Part shown: positions 1-6,561 of the stretch, one piece after another
How the letters are laid out: the number at the start of each line of letters is the position of its first letter
How positions within the stretch are numbered: the stretch's first letter is position 1
Assembly: GCA_030639035.1 (NCBI GenBank)
Contig: DAOWDM010000262.1
Location: forward strand, 1-9,747
Reading direction: 5' to 3'
Length of the DNA: 9,747 nucleotides
DNA from: Alphaproteobacteria bacterium
Lineage (GTDB): Bacteria > Pseudomonadota > Alphaproteobacteria > DAOWDM01
Made by a program: the position numbers and the translations under genes
The notes under the pieces: model-generated
Told to the model about the DNA's origin: nothing
Databases searched by the model: none
What the model saw: the letters and a program-made list of their open reading frames with translations, nothing else

Positions 1-1
1 A

Positions 2-628
2 AAAGACTTTGCTGTTGTAAAGACTGCTCAACAGGAAGGTCTTAGCGGTTTTGAATGGCTTGCAGGAATCCCTGGTTCTATTGGCGGGGCTGTCCGTATG
101 AATGCTGGAGCTCATGGAGTGGAAATAAAGGATATTCTTGTAAAAGCATCAATGATTGATTCTTTTGGTAATATTGTTGAGCTGACACCAGAAGATTTAA
201 ACTTTTCATATCGTGAATGTATCATTCCTGTTGATGGAATTATTATAAGTGCAACTTTCAAATGTAAGCCCGATTCTCCTGACGCAATAATTAAACGAAT
301 GAAAAAACTGCTAGAAAAGAGAACTGAAATTCAACCTATGGGTGCAAAAACAGCAGGCTCAACTTTTAAAAACCCTGAAGGAATCAAAGCTTGGCGTATT
401 ATTGAAAAATCTGGCTGTAAAGGATTAAAAATCGGCGGAGCATTAATCTCTAATAAACACTGTAACTTTATAATCAATACAGGTAGGGCGTCTGCTCTTG
501 ATATTGAAAATCTTGGCGAGGAAGTACGCCGAAAAGTGTTCGAAAAAACGGAGATTAAACTTCAATGGGAAATCCGCAGGATAGGAGTAAAGACTCCAAA
601 ATACAGCACCTTTGGGGGGAGCAGGTAA
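2..628 (+). CDS. murB: UDP-N-acetylenolpyruvoylglucosamine reductase MurB (5' partial)
   Basis: MurB is the FAD-dependent cytoplasmic enzyme that reduces UDP-GlcNAc-enolpyruvate to UDP-MurNAc with NADPH, the second committed step of peptidoglycan precursor synthesis. The reading frame is open from the window edge, so roughly the first 90 of about 300 residues, including much of the FAD-binding region, are missing; 208 residues are visible. Visible family motifs are GFEWLAGIPGSIGGAVRMNAGA at the left edge (part of the FAD domain), YRE near 212 (Arg that contacts substrate), AGSTFKNP with the proton-donating Ser at 359-361, HCNFIIN, and the closing WEIRRIG with the catalytic Glu at 569-571. The GSTFKNP and HCNFIIN pattern is that of the shorter bacterial MurB class. 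About 14 residues follow WEIRRIG, and their DNA also carries the purine-rich stretch in front of ddl. The gene ends TAA at 626-628 and overlaps or abuts ddl, so the two are probably translated together. Confidence 0.97.
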   Translation, partial: KDFAVVKTAQQEGLSGFEWLAGIPGSIGGAVRMNAGAHGVEIKDILVKASMIDSFGNIVELTPEDLNFSYRECIIPVDGIIISATFKCKPDSPDAIIKRMKKLLEKRTEIQPMGAKTAGSTFKNPEGIKAWRIIEKSGCKGLKIGGALISNKHCNFIINTGRASALDIENLGEEVRRKVFEKTEIKLQWEIRRIGVKTPKYSTFGGSR

Positions 629-1554
629 CAAAGAAAAAAATTGCCGTATTTGTTGGTGGATTCTCGTCCGAAAGAGAAGTATCTCTTGAAAGCGGAAGGG
701 GAATAATTACTGCATTAAAAGAATGCGGTTATGAAGTATCAGCTATTGATGTTAGGCGAGATATAGCTGCTCTTGTTAATGAAATCAATTCCTTAAACAT
801 CGATGTTGTATTCAATTCTCTTCATGGAAGATACGGCGAAGACGGCTGTATTCAAGGACTGTTGGATATGATGGGTGTTCCATATACTCATTCTGGACGA
901 CTTGCTTCTGCTATTGCCATGGATAAGCCAACGTCAAAACGTCTGTTTGAAAAAGCAGGAATTCCAATCGCAAAAAGTATTCTTGCCAATAGAGATGAAG
1001 TTCTTGCTGGAGACGTTATGGAGCGTCCATATGTCATTAAACCTGGCAATGAAGGCTCTAGCGTTGGCGTTCGTATTGTAACTAAAGATGATGACGAAAG
1101 ACCTTTTGAACATGAAGAATGGTCGTATGGCGACATTGTTATGGTTGAAAAATTCATAGCAGGGCGTGAGCTGACGGTAGCAGTTTTAGACGGTGAGCCT
1201 TTAGGTGTTCTTGAAATTAAACCGAATCAGGGCTTTTACGACTATACTGCTAAATATACAGAAGGAAAGGCAGAGCATGTTGTTCCTGCTGAAATTCCTG
1301 AAAAAGATTATCAAGAAGCATTAAGACTTGCTGCTCTTGCTCATAAAGTCCTTGGCTGTAAAGGCTTGACCAGAGCTGATTTCCGTTATGACGATACGAA
1401 TCCTGACAAGCCAGCTAAATTATACATTCTTGAAATAAACACACAGCCTGGAATGACTTCTTTGTCTTTAGCTCCTGAAATAGCTGCTAATGCAGGCATG
1501 TCTTATAATGAATTAGTACAGAAACTTATCGAGAGTGCATCATGCGAAATATAA
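565..1554 (+). CDS. ddl: D-alanine--D-alanine ligase
   Basis: This ATP-grasp ligase joins two D-alanines to make the dipeptide end of the peptidoglycan stem. Counting from the ATG at 565, the protein is 329 residues; motifs are SSEREVSLESG (34-44, with the Glu that binds the first D-Ala), HGRYGEDG (87-94), the ATP-grasp lysine strand YVIKPGNEGSSVGV (156-169), the flexible-loop Tyr in AKYTEG (229-234), ADFRYD (271-276, Mg ligand Asp), and LEINTQPGMTSLSLAP (289-304, Mg-binding Glu and Asn). Tyr rather than His in the loop fits D-Ala-D-Ala rather than D-Ala-D-Lac synthesis. The start is uncertain: family similarity begins at residue 21-22, and the first 20 residues (MGNPQDRSKD...) are read out of frame over the end of murB and look non-native. 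The expected start position holds GTA, which is not a usual start, so 565 is the only canonical choice. The 3' end overlaps ftsQ by 13 bases. Confidence 0.96.
   Translation: MGNPQDRSKDSKIQHLWGEQVTKKKIAVFVGGFSSEREVSLESGRGIITALKECGYEVSAIDVRRDIAALVNEINSLNIDVVFNSLHGRYGEDGCIQGLLDMMGVPYTHSGRLASAIAMDKPTSKRLFEKAGIPIAKSILANRDEVLAGDVMERPYVIKPGNEGSSVGVRIVTKDDDERPFEHEEWSYGDIVMVEKFIAGRELTVAVLDGEPLGVLEIKPNQGFYDYTAKYTEGKAEHVVPAEIPEKDYQEALRLAALAHKVLGCKGLTRADFRYDDTNPDKPAKLYILEINTQPGMTSLSLAPEIAANAGMSYNELVQKLIESASCEI
614..621 (+). promoter_or_regulatory. Purine-rich ribosome-binding-site-like run before the conserved start of Ddl
   Basis: GGGGGGAG lies inside the last codons of murB, three bases before a GTA codon (625-627). 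Alignable Ddl sequence (TKKKIAVFVGG) starts right after that codon. It is the best Shine-Dalgarno-like sequence near the ddl start. A weaker GGAG at 550-553 precedes the ATG at 565 by 11 bases. Which one initiates ddl cannot be settled from sequence alone. Confidence 0.45.
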
Positions 1555-2375
1555 CGACAAAAAAACCAACCAATAACCGCAGAAAATCAGATGTTTGGCT
1601 GACTAGAGTTATAGCTGTTGGTATGTTTTTAGTAGCAGCTGTAATAACTGGAGCAGTGACTTGGGTTGTTAAAACAGATGTTATAGAAAAAGTCACATCC
1701 ACTGTACGCAGTGAAACCAGACGTTTAACTATGAATGCAGGGCTTGCGTTAAATGAAGTTCTTGTTCAGGGGCGTATGCGAACAAACCCCAATGCTTTGC
1801 TTGAAGCTATGGACGTAGAACGTGGAATGCCTATTCTTGCAATAGATATTCACGAGGCAAGAAAAAAAATTGAAAAACTTCCATGGATTCGCTCTGCCAG
1901 AGTAGAACGTTATTTGCCAGATGCTCTTCATTTGTGGATTGAAGAACGTAAACCTATAGCAATATGGCAGAAAAACGGTAAATTCATGGCTGTCGATAAA
2001 GATGGAATTGTCATTGATTCTTCAATCAAAGGTCTTGAAAAACTGCCGATAGTTGTAGGCGATGATGCTCCTGAGCATACATCTGATTTGCTTGCCATGC
2101 TTGAAACTCAGCCAGCTTTAAAAAAACGCGTTAAAGCAGCCGTAAGAATTGGCGAAAGACGGTGGGATATAATGCTGGATAATATGAAAAATGGCATATT
2201 GGTTCATCTTCCTGAAGAAAATTTAGAGCAAGCATGGAGCAGACTGGAAAACCTAGATGAAACTCACGATTTGCTCAAGCGTAATTTAAGCATGATTGAT
2301 TTGAGAATGCCAGACAGGCTAATTGTAAGGCTTAACAGCTCAGGTGATAACTATACTAAAGGACAAGATGCTTGA
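1542..2375 (+). CDS. ftsQ: Cell division protein FtsQ
   Basis: FtsQ is the bitopic inner-membrane divisome protein that links early cytoplasmic components to FtsL/FtsB and the septal wall synthases. The 277-residue protein has a short basic cytoplasmic tail (1-18, rich in Lys and Arg), one membrane segment (about 19-43), a POTRA domain (about 66-134, with LNEVLVQG and LPWIRSARVERYLPDALHLWIEER typical of alphaproteobacterial FtsQ) and the FtsQ beta domain (about 137-265, including IAIW, FMAVDKDGIVID and MIDLRMPDRLIVRL). The Pro-x-x-Leu-x-Ile-x-Glu-x-x-Pro-x-Ala pattern at the POTRA/beta junction is the family hallmark. The start lies inside the end of ddl (13-base overlap) with GAGAG a few bases upstream, implying translational coupling. 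The stop is TGA followed directly by TAA. Confidence 0.95.
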   Translation: MRNITTKKPTNNRRKSDVWLTRVIAVGMFLVAAVITGAVTWVVKTDVIEKVTSTVRSETRRLTMNAGLALNEVLVQGRMRTNPNALLEAMDVERGMPILAIDIHEARKKIEKLPWIRSARVERYLPDALHLWIEERKPIAIWQKNGKFMAVDKDGIVIDSSIKGLEKLPIVVGDDAPEHTSDLLAMLETQPALKKRVKAAVRIGERRWDIMLDNMKNGILVHLPEENLEQAWSRLENLDETHDLLKRNLSMIDLRMPDRLIVRLNSSGDNYTKGQDA

Positions 2376-2390
2376 TAAAAGCTCGTCATT

Positions 2391-2396
2391 AAGGAG
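2391..2396 (+). promoter_or_regulatory. Ribosome binding site of ftsA
   Basis: AAGGAG lies 10 bases before the TTG at 2407. It is one of the strongest Shine-Dalgarno matches in the window, and it supports the TTG as the true ftsA start, since protein similarity begins there (SRNGIIAALDIGTTK). Confidence 0.75.
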
Positions 2397-2406
2397 ATAA
2401 AAAACG

Positions 2407-3651
2407 TTGTCCACTGCCATTTCACGTAACGGTATAATTGCCGCACTTGATATAGGAACTACGAAAATTTCGTGTTTCATCGCAAGACAATTGTCTGATG
2501 GCAGCATGCGTGTAATCGGTATTGGACATGTAAAAGCAAGGGGAATGAAAAACAGCATCATTACCGATATGGAAAAAGCAGAAACTTCCATTCGCAGTGC
2601 TGTAGAAGCCGCTGAACAAATGGCAGATGAACGAATTGGAGCTGTTATTGTCAACATTAGCAACGGTCAAATTCTTTCTACAAAGCTGTTTGCAGAAATG
2701 TCTATTTCTAATCGTGCGATAAATAATACAGATGTTTACAAAGTAATTGACAGAGGGCTTTCCCAATTTAATAGCGAAGGACGTGAGATTTTTCACTGTA
2801 TTCCAACAAATTATATTCTTGATGGAGAAGATGTATATGACCCTAGAGGAATGTATGGAAACACTCTTGGTGTAGGAATTCATCTTATAAGTGTTAATAT
2901 CAGCCCTGTTCGCAACATAAACACTGTTATTGAGCGTTGCCATTTAGATATTGCTTCAAAAATAGTTTCACCATATGCTTCTGGTATTTCTTGTCTTATA
3001 AATGATGAAAAAAAGCTTGGAACTACTATAATTGAAATGGGAGGCGGTACAACAGGTATTGCTATATTCCTTGGTGGTCATATAGTTTATACGGCTTCTG
3101 TTCCAGTTGGAGGTATCCACGTTACAAACGATATAGCTCGTGGACTTACAACAACCGTTGCAAATGCTGAAAGAATTAAAACCTTATATGGCTGTACTTT
3201 TACATCTCCAAAGGATAACAGTGAGTATATAAAAGTTCCTCTTTTAGGAGATGAAGATGAAGCTAATATATGTAATATTCCAAGGTCTACTCTTGTAAAA
3301 ATAATACAACCGCGTATAGAAGAAACATTTGAACTTGTATATAATCGGATAAAAGAAAGTGGCTTTAACGATATATCAAGTAGAAATGTTGTAATTACAG
3401 GCGGTGCAAGTCAGTTGCAGGGAGTTGTAGAAACAGCTTCAAAAATACTTGGCAAGCATGTGCGAATAGGTAAACCTCAAGAAACAAAAGGATTGCCAAG
3501 GTCAATGAGCGGACCAGCCTTTGCAACATGTTCTGGATTGCTTCAATATGGAATGCAGACACATACTGCACCTGTAAAAACAGCATCGTCAGAACAAAAG
3601 TCAGGCGGATATATAGGAAGAATAGGACAATGGCTGTTACAGAATTTTTAA
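2407..3651 (+). CDS. ftsA: Cell division protein FtsA (actin-like Z-ring tether)
   Basis: FtsA is the actin-family ATPase that ties FtsZ filaments to the inner membrane and recruits later division proteins. The 414-residue protein shows the phosphate-1 loop AALDIGTTKISCFIA (12-26), the FtsA-specific SHS2/1C subdomain (about 85-165, with IVNISNGQI), the phosphate-2 loop EMGGGTTGIAIF (210-221), the adenosine motif VVITGGASQLQGV (328-340), and a C-terminal amphipathic helix GRIGQWLLQNF (404-414) that is the membrane anchor. The phosphate-2 loop has Glu at 210 where Asp is usual. The start is TTG, chosen because of AAGGAG 10 bases upstream and because similarity starts there. Use of TTG may keep FtsA low relative to FtsZ, though that is inference. 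It sits 31 bases after ftsQ and 72 before ftsZ, in the usual division gene order. Confidence 0.97.
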   Translation: MSTAISRNGIIAALDIGTTKISCFIARQLSDGSMRVIGIGHVKARGMKNSIITDMEKAETSIRSAVEAAEQMADERIGAVIVNISNGQILSTKLFAEMSISNRAINNTDVYKVIDRGLSQFNSEGREIFHCIPTNYILDGEDVYDPRGMYGNTLGVGIHLISVNISPVRNINTVIERCHLDIASKIVSPYASGISCLINDEKKLGTTIIEMGGGTTGIAIFLGGHIVYTASVPVGGIHVTNDIARGLTTTVANAERIKTLYGCTFTSPKDNSEYIKVPLLGDEDEANICNIPRSTLVKIIQPRIEETFELVYNRIKESGFNDISSRNVVITGGASQLQGVVETASKILGKHVRIGKPQETKGLPRSMSGPAFATCSGLLQYGMQTHTAPVKTASSEQKSGGYIGRIGQWLLQNF

Positions 3652-3655
3652 TTCT
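3641..3655 (+). repeat. Small AT-only inverted repeat across the ftsA stop
   Basis: AGAATT and AATTCT form a perfect 6-base inverted repeat around a TTT loop, followed by TTTT at 3656-3659-region T-rich sequence. It includes the ftsA stop codon TAA (3649-3651). With only one G-C pair per arm the hairpin would be weak, so I record it as a structure and not as a terminator. Confidence 0.35.
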
Positions 3656-3723
3656 TTTATAGTATAACTAAAGAAGAAACTTAAATGTATTTATTAACCA
3701 GAAAAACTTTCGGAGCTTAAGAT
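3652..3723 (+). promoter_or_regulatory. ftsA-ftsZ intergenic region, possible ftsZ promoter
   Basis: This 72-base AT-rich gap is large enough for a promoter, and in other alphaproteobacteria ftsZ often has its own promoter here. A TATAGT/TAGTAT-type -10 candidate lies at 3658-3665, but no convincing -35 is found at the right distance. Two TTAA half-sites (3681-3684 and 3694-3697) resemble CtrA half-sites but are 9 bases apart rather than the usual 7. A GGAG ribosome binding site at 3712-3715 stands 8 bases before the ftsZ ATG. Confidence 0.35.
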
Positions 3724-5490
3724 ATGAGCATTAACCTTAGCGTTCCTCAGCAAACTACAGTTCAATCAACTCCTCGTATTGCAGTTATAGGCATAGGCGG
3801 AGGCGGCGGAAATGCTGTCAACAACATGATTGAATCCAACCTTGAAGGAGTGGATTTTATTGTTGCTAATACCGATGCTCAAGCATTGCTTCAATCAAAA
3901 GCGGATAGACGTATTCAGCTTGGAGAAGTAACAACTCAGGGTCTTGGAGCAGGTGCTAATCCAACAGTAGGAAAAGTCGCCGCCGAAGAATCTATTGATG
4001 AGGTGATGAAAGAAATCGAAGGAACAAACATGCTGTTTATAGCAGCAGGTATGGGCGGTGGAACTGGAACAGGTGCAACATCAGTAATTGCACAAGCTGC
4101 CAGAGAACGTGGAATCCTTACAATAGGCGTTGTTACAAAGCCTTTCACCTTTGAAGGCAAACGCCGTATGGAACAGGCAAAACAGGGTATTGAAGAGCTG
4201 ACTAAGCATGTAGATACTCTTATTATTATTCCAAATCAGAATCTTTTTTACCTGTCTAATAAAAACACAACTTTTGCAGAAGCCTTTAAAATAGCAGATG
4301 AGGTTCTTCATTCTGGCGTAAGAAGTGTTACCGACCTTATGATTATGCCTGGACTTATTAATCTGGACTTTTCAGATGTCCGAACTGTTATGAGTGAAAT
4401 GGGCAAAGCCATGATGGGCTCAGGTGAAGCAGAAGGTGAAAGCCGTGCTAAAGAAGCCGCTGAAATGGCAATCTCAAATCCTCTTCTTGACGATGCTTCA
4501 ATGAAAGGTGCTAGAGGTGTTCTTATAAACATAACTGGTGGCAATGATATTACTTTGTTTGAAGTTGATGAAGCAGCAAATATTATTCGTGAACAAGTTG
4601 ATGAAGATGCTAATATTATTTTCGGCTCATGTTTTGATGAAAACCTTGACGGTAAAATACGAGTTTCTGTAGTTGCAACTGGTATTGATGTTCAGGGAGT
4701 AGCCATAAAACCAATAGCTGCTTTGTCAAGCATAGAAGTTGCTGTAAAACCAGAGTTGCAGGCTGAAGTTCAGCAAGAAACACCTAAGCGTCAGGAGTTT
4801 TTTGAAATAGATAACAAGCCAATAAAAACAGCTTGGGTACACCCTCTTCGCCGTGGACGCGGAGGAGATGTTTCTGAAGAAAAGTCTGATGTAGAAGCAA
4901 TTTTGGAAACTGAAACTGTTATTGAATCCGTCATCAAACCAGCCGTTGAATCATCTATTGAAGTAGAGACACAAGCTATTGAAACAGAGATACAAACTAT
5001 ACCAGAAAATTCCGAAGCTATTCCTTCCATGCCTCATGCAACAGAACTTTTTGCAGAATCTATGGAAGTAAATTCCAGTTCAAATATACAGAAAAATATT
5101 TCAGAAGAAGCAACTCCTTTCAAACCTCATATTGTAAACTCGAATGGAAATGAAACGCCTATTGTGGAAAAATATATTGAAACAAAAACATCCATGAAAG
5201 ATGCTTTTATACCAGCTGCACCTGCTGAACCAATGTTTGCAAAAAACATGGAAGAACCTTATCTCGCAACAGAAATAATCAGCAATAACAATGATGTTTC
5301 TGAACAGGAAAAATCTAAATCAGAAGCTAAAAGTTCTTCACATACTCCAACACTTTTTGAGCGTGTTACAGGACTTAGTATAACTCGCAACACTCGTCCT
5401 GATGCGAATAAAAAAAATGAACCAAACTACCCTCCTGCAGCGACTGAAGAAGAACTGGAAATTCCAGCCTTTTTGCGAAGGAAACTGTAA
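3724..5490 (+). CDS. ftsZ: Cell division protein FtsZ (tubulin-like GTPase)
   Basis: FtsZ polymerises with GTP into the Z-ring that organises septation. The 588-residue protein contains the nucleotide loop IGIGGGGGNAVNNM (22-35), the tubulin signature AAGMGGGTGTGATS (107-120), VVTKPFTFEGKRR (136-148), the T7 synergy loop NLDFSDV (213-219) that triggers hydrolysis in the neighbouring subunit, and the C-terminal half of the core to about 330. A long, Glu/Ser/Thr-rich linker of roughly 245 residues follows, then the conserved tail EEELEIPAFLRRKL (575-588), which binds FtsA and other partners. Two conserved-looking islands sit in the linker: an aromatic and basic patch (about 357-381) and TLFERVTGLSITR (543-555), similar to an element seen before the tail in other alphaproteobacterial FtsZ. 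The length is above that of E. coli FtsZ (about 380) but usual for alphaproteobacteria. The ATG start has GGAG 8 bases upstream. Confidence 0.99.
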   Translation: MSINLSVPQQTTVQSTPRIAVIGIGGGGGNAVNNMIESNLEGVDFIVANTDAQALLQSKADRRIQLGEVTTQGLGAGANPTVGKVAAEESIDEVMKEIEGTNMLFIAAGMGGGTGTGATSVIAQAARERGILTIGVVTKPFTFEGKRRMEQAKQGIEELTKHVDTLIIIPNQNLFYLSNKNTTFAEAFKIADEVLHSGVRSVTDLMIMPGLINLDFSDVRTVMSEMGKAMMGSGEAEGESRAKEAAEMAISNPLLDDASMKGARGVLINITGGNDITLFEVDEAANIIREQVDEDANIIFGSCFDENLDGKIRVSVVATGIDVQGVAIKPIAALSSIEVAVKPELQAEVQQETPKRQEFFEIDNKPIKTAWVHPLRRGRGGDVSEEKSDVEAILETETVIESVIKPAVESSIEVETQAIETEIQTIPENSEAIPSMPHATELFAESMEVNSSSNIQKNISEEATPFKPHIVNSNGNETPIVEKYIETKTSMKDAFIPAAPAEPMFAKNMEEPYLATEIISNNNDVSEQEKSKSEAKSSSHTPTLFERVTGLSITRNTRPDANKKNEPNYPPAATEEELEIPAFLRRKL

Positions 5491-5567
5491 CATTTTGAAA
5501 CAATCCTTGATTTGCCTGCTTTATTGAATGCTGATAAAAGAACAGTATTGATAATAAGGTTTTTTTC
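5491..5567 (+). promoter_or_regulatory. ftsZ-lpxC intergenic region with lpxC ribosome binding site
   Basis: This is a 77-base AT-rich gap. TAAGG at 5555-5559 is a plausible ribosome binding site 8 bases before the lpxC ATG, and a T7 run separates them. Promoter-like words exist (TTGATT at 5507, TTGAAT at 5524, GATAAT at 5550) but their spacings of 19-20 bases or more are poor, so a promoter is possible but not shown. I see no GC-rich hairpin that would terminate ftsZ transcription, which favours read-through into lpxC. Confidence 0.3.
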
Positions 5568-6539
5568 ATGGCAAACAAAATATTTACAGAAGATTTAGAA
5601 AGCAAAAAAACAAATAATTTTCGTTATTGTCAGGGAACTCTGAAAGACGAGATTAGCTGTGTCGGTGTTGGATTGCACACAGGTATTAAAGTTTCTATGA
5701 AATTAAAGCCAGCAGCTCCTGATACAGGAATTGTTTTTCATCGTGTTGACATAGCTGGTAATGGTGCGGTTATTCCTGCTGTTTGGAATAATGTAGTCGA
5801 TGCAACGCTTTGCTCATCAATAGGCAATGATGAAGGCGTTAAAATCATGACTATAGAGCATCTAATGGCTGCTTTTCACAGCATGGGAATTGACAACGCA
5901 GAAGTTGAAATCAATGGTTCTGAAGTTCCTGCTATGGACGGCAGTGCGGCTCAATTCGTATTTTTGATAGAATGTGCAGGTATCATCGAACAAAATGCTC
6001 CTCGCAAAGCAATAAAAGTCTTAAAAGAAATTTCTATAACTGACGGAGACTGCATTGTATCAATAACTCCTGCTGAAAAAGGTCTTTCCATAGACTTTGA
6101 CATTAATTTTAATGCAGATGCTATCGGTTATCAGTCTTATTATGTAGAGCTTGATAGAGAATCTTTTAAATCAGATATAAGCCGAGCTCGTACATTTGGC
6201 TTTTTAAAAGATGTAGAAAAATTACGTGCAGCAGGTTTAGCTCGTGGCGGTTCTCTTGAAAACGCAGTTGTTATTGATGAAAACACTGTTCTTAACAAAG
6301 ACGGATTGCGTTATAAAGACGAGTTTGTACGTCATAAAATTTTAGATGCTGTTGGTGATCTTTATTTAGCGGGTCATTCTATAATTGGAAATTATTGCGG
6401 TTCACGCTCAGGACATGTTCACACTAGCCAGCTTTTAAACAAATTATTTAACGATAAAAGTGCTTGGGAGCTTATTAATCTTGACGATTACACTCCTTCT
6501 TTAAAAACATGGAAAGAATCTTTCAGAGCTTTTGCCTGA
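5568..6539 (+). CDS. lpxC: UDP-3-O-acyl-N-acetylglucosamine deacetylase LpxC
   Basis: LpxC is the zinc-dependent cytoplasmic enzyme that deacetylates UDP-3-O-acyl-GlcNAc, the committed step of lipid A synthesis, so the organism should build an LPS-type outer membrane. The 323-residue protein shows GTLKDEISCVGVGLHTG (23-39), TIEHLMAAFHSMGIDN (95-110) with catalytic Glu97 and zinc ligand His98, VPAMDGSAAQF (120-130), and HKILDAVGDLYLAGH (256-270) with zinc ligands His256 and Asp260. SGHVHTS (281-287) supplies His283, equivalent to E. coli His265. All catalytic residues keep E. coli spacing with an offset of 18-19. That offset is an N-terminal extension of about 19 residues. There is no ATG, GTG or TTG between the first codon and the conserved TLK, so the start at 5568 is the only reasonable one. 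It follows ftsZ as in the alphaproteobacterial dcw cluster. It ends TGA, 20 bases before thrB. Confidence 0.98.
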   Translation: MANKIFTEDLESKKTNNFRYCQGTLKDEISCVGVGLHTGIKVSMKLKPAAPDTGIVFHRVDIAGNGAVIPAVWNNVVDATLCSSIGNDEGVKIMTIEHLMAAFHSMGIDNAEVEINGSEVPAMDGSAAQFVFLIECAGIIEQNAPRKAIKVLKEISITDGDCIVSITPAEKGLSIDFDINFNADAIGYQSYYVELDRESFKSDISRARTFGFLKDVEKLRAAGLARGGSLENAVVIDENTVLNKDGLRYKDEFVRHKILDAVGDLYLAGHSIIGNYCGSRSGHVHTSQLLNKLFNDKSAWELINLDDYTPSLKTWKESFRAFA

Positions 6540-6561
6540 TTTAAAAAACAGGTTTTTAAAT
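6539..6561 (+). repeat. Inverted repeat bridging the lpxC stop and thrB start
   Basis: ATTTAAAAAAC (6539-6549) and GTTTTTAAAT (6552-6561) are complementary apart from one extra A, with an AG loop. The left arm begins with the last base of the lpxC stop and the right arm ends in the first two bases of the thrB ATG. The only ribosome-binding-like bases for thrB, AGG at 6550-6552, lie in and next to the loop. The repeat may be chance in AT-rich DNA, or it may form a weak RNA hairpin that affects thrB translation. Confidence 0.4.

Noticed and set aside
2422..2943. 173-codon open frame on the minus strand opposite ftsA
   Set aside because: It lies wholly inside ftsA, its translation is rich in Cys, Ser and Asn with no recognisable domain, and it looks like a mirror of AT-rich ftsA codons.
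3641..3660. Hairpin plus T run at the end of ftsA read as a terminator
   Set aside because: The stem is six bases with one G-C pair and overlaps the ftsA stop; it is too weak to separate ftsA from ftsZ transcription.
4700..5490. FtsZ C-terminal half considered as a fusion or frameshifted extra domain
   Set aside because: The frame is continuous, the composition is that of a disordered linker, and the protein ends in the authentic FtsZ tail peptide, so this is a normal long alphaproteobacterial linker.
2373..6539. Possible reassigned genetic code (TGA as Trp), suggested by AT richness and by the ftsQ TGA being followed directly by TAA
   Set aside because: lpxC ends at TGA exactly where the family ends, and read-through would run into thrB. 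Trp is always TGG and no gene has an internal TGA, so the standard bacterial code fits.
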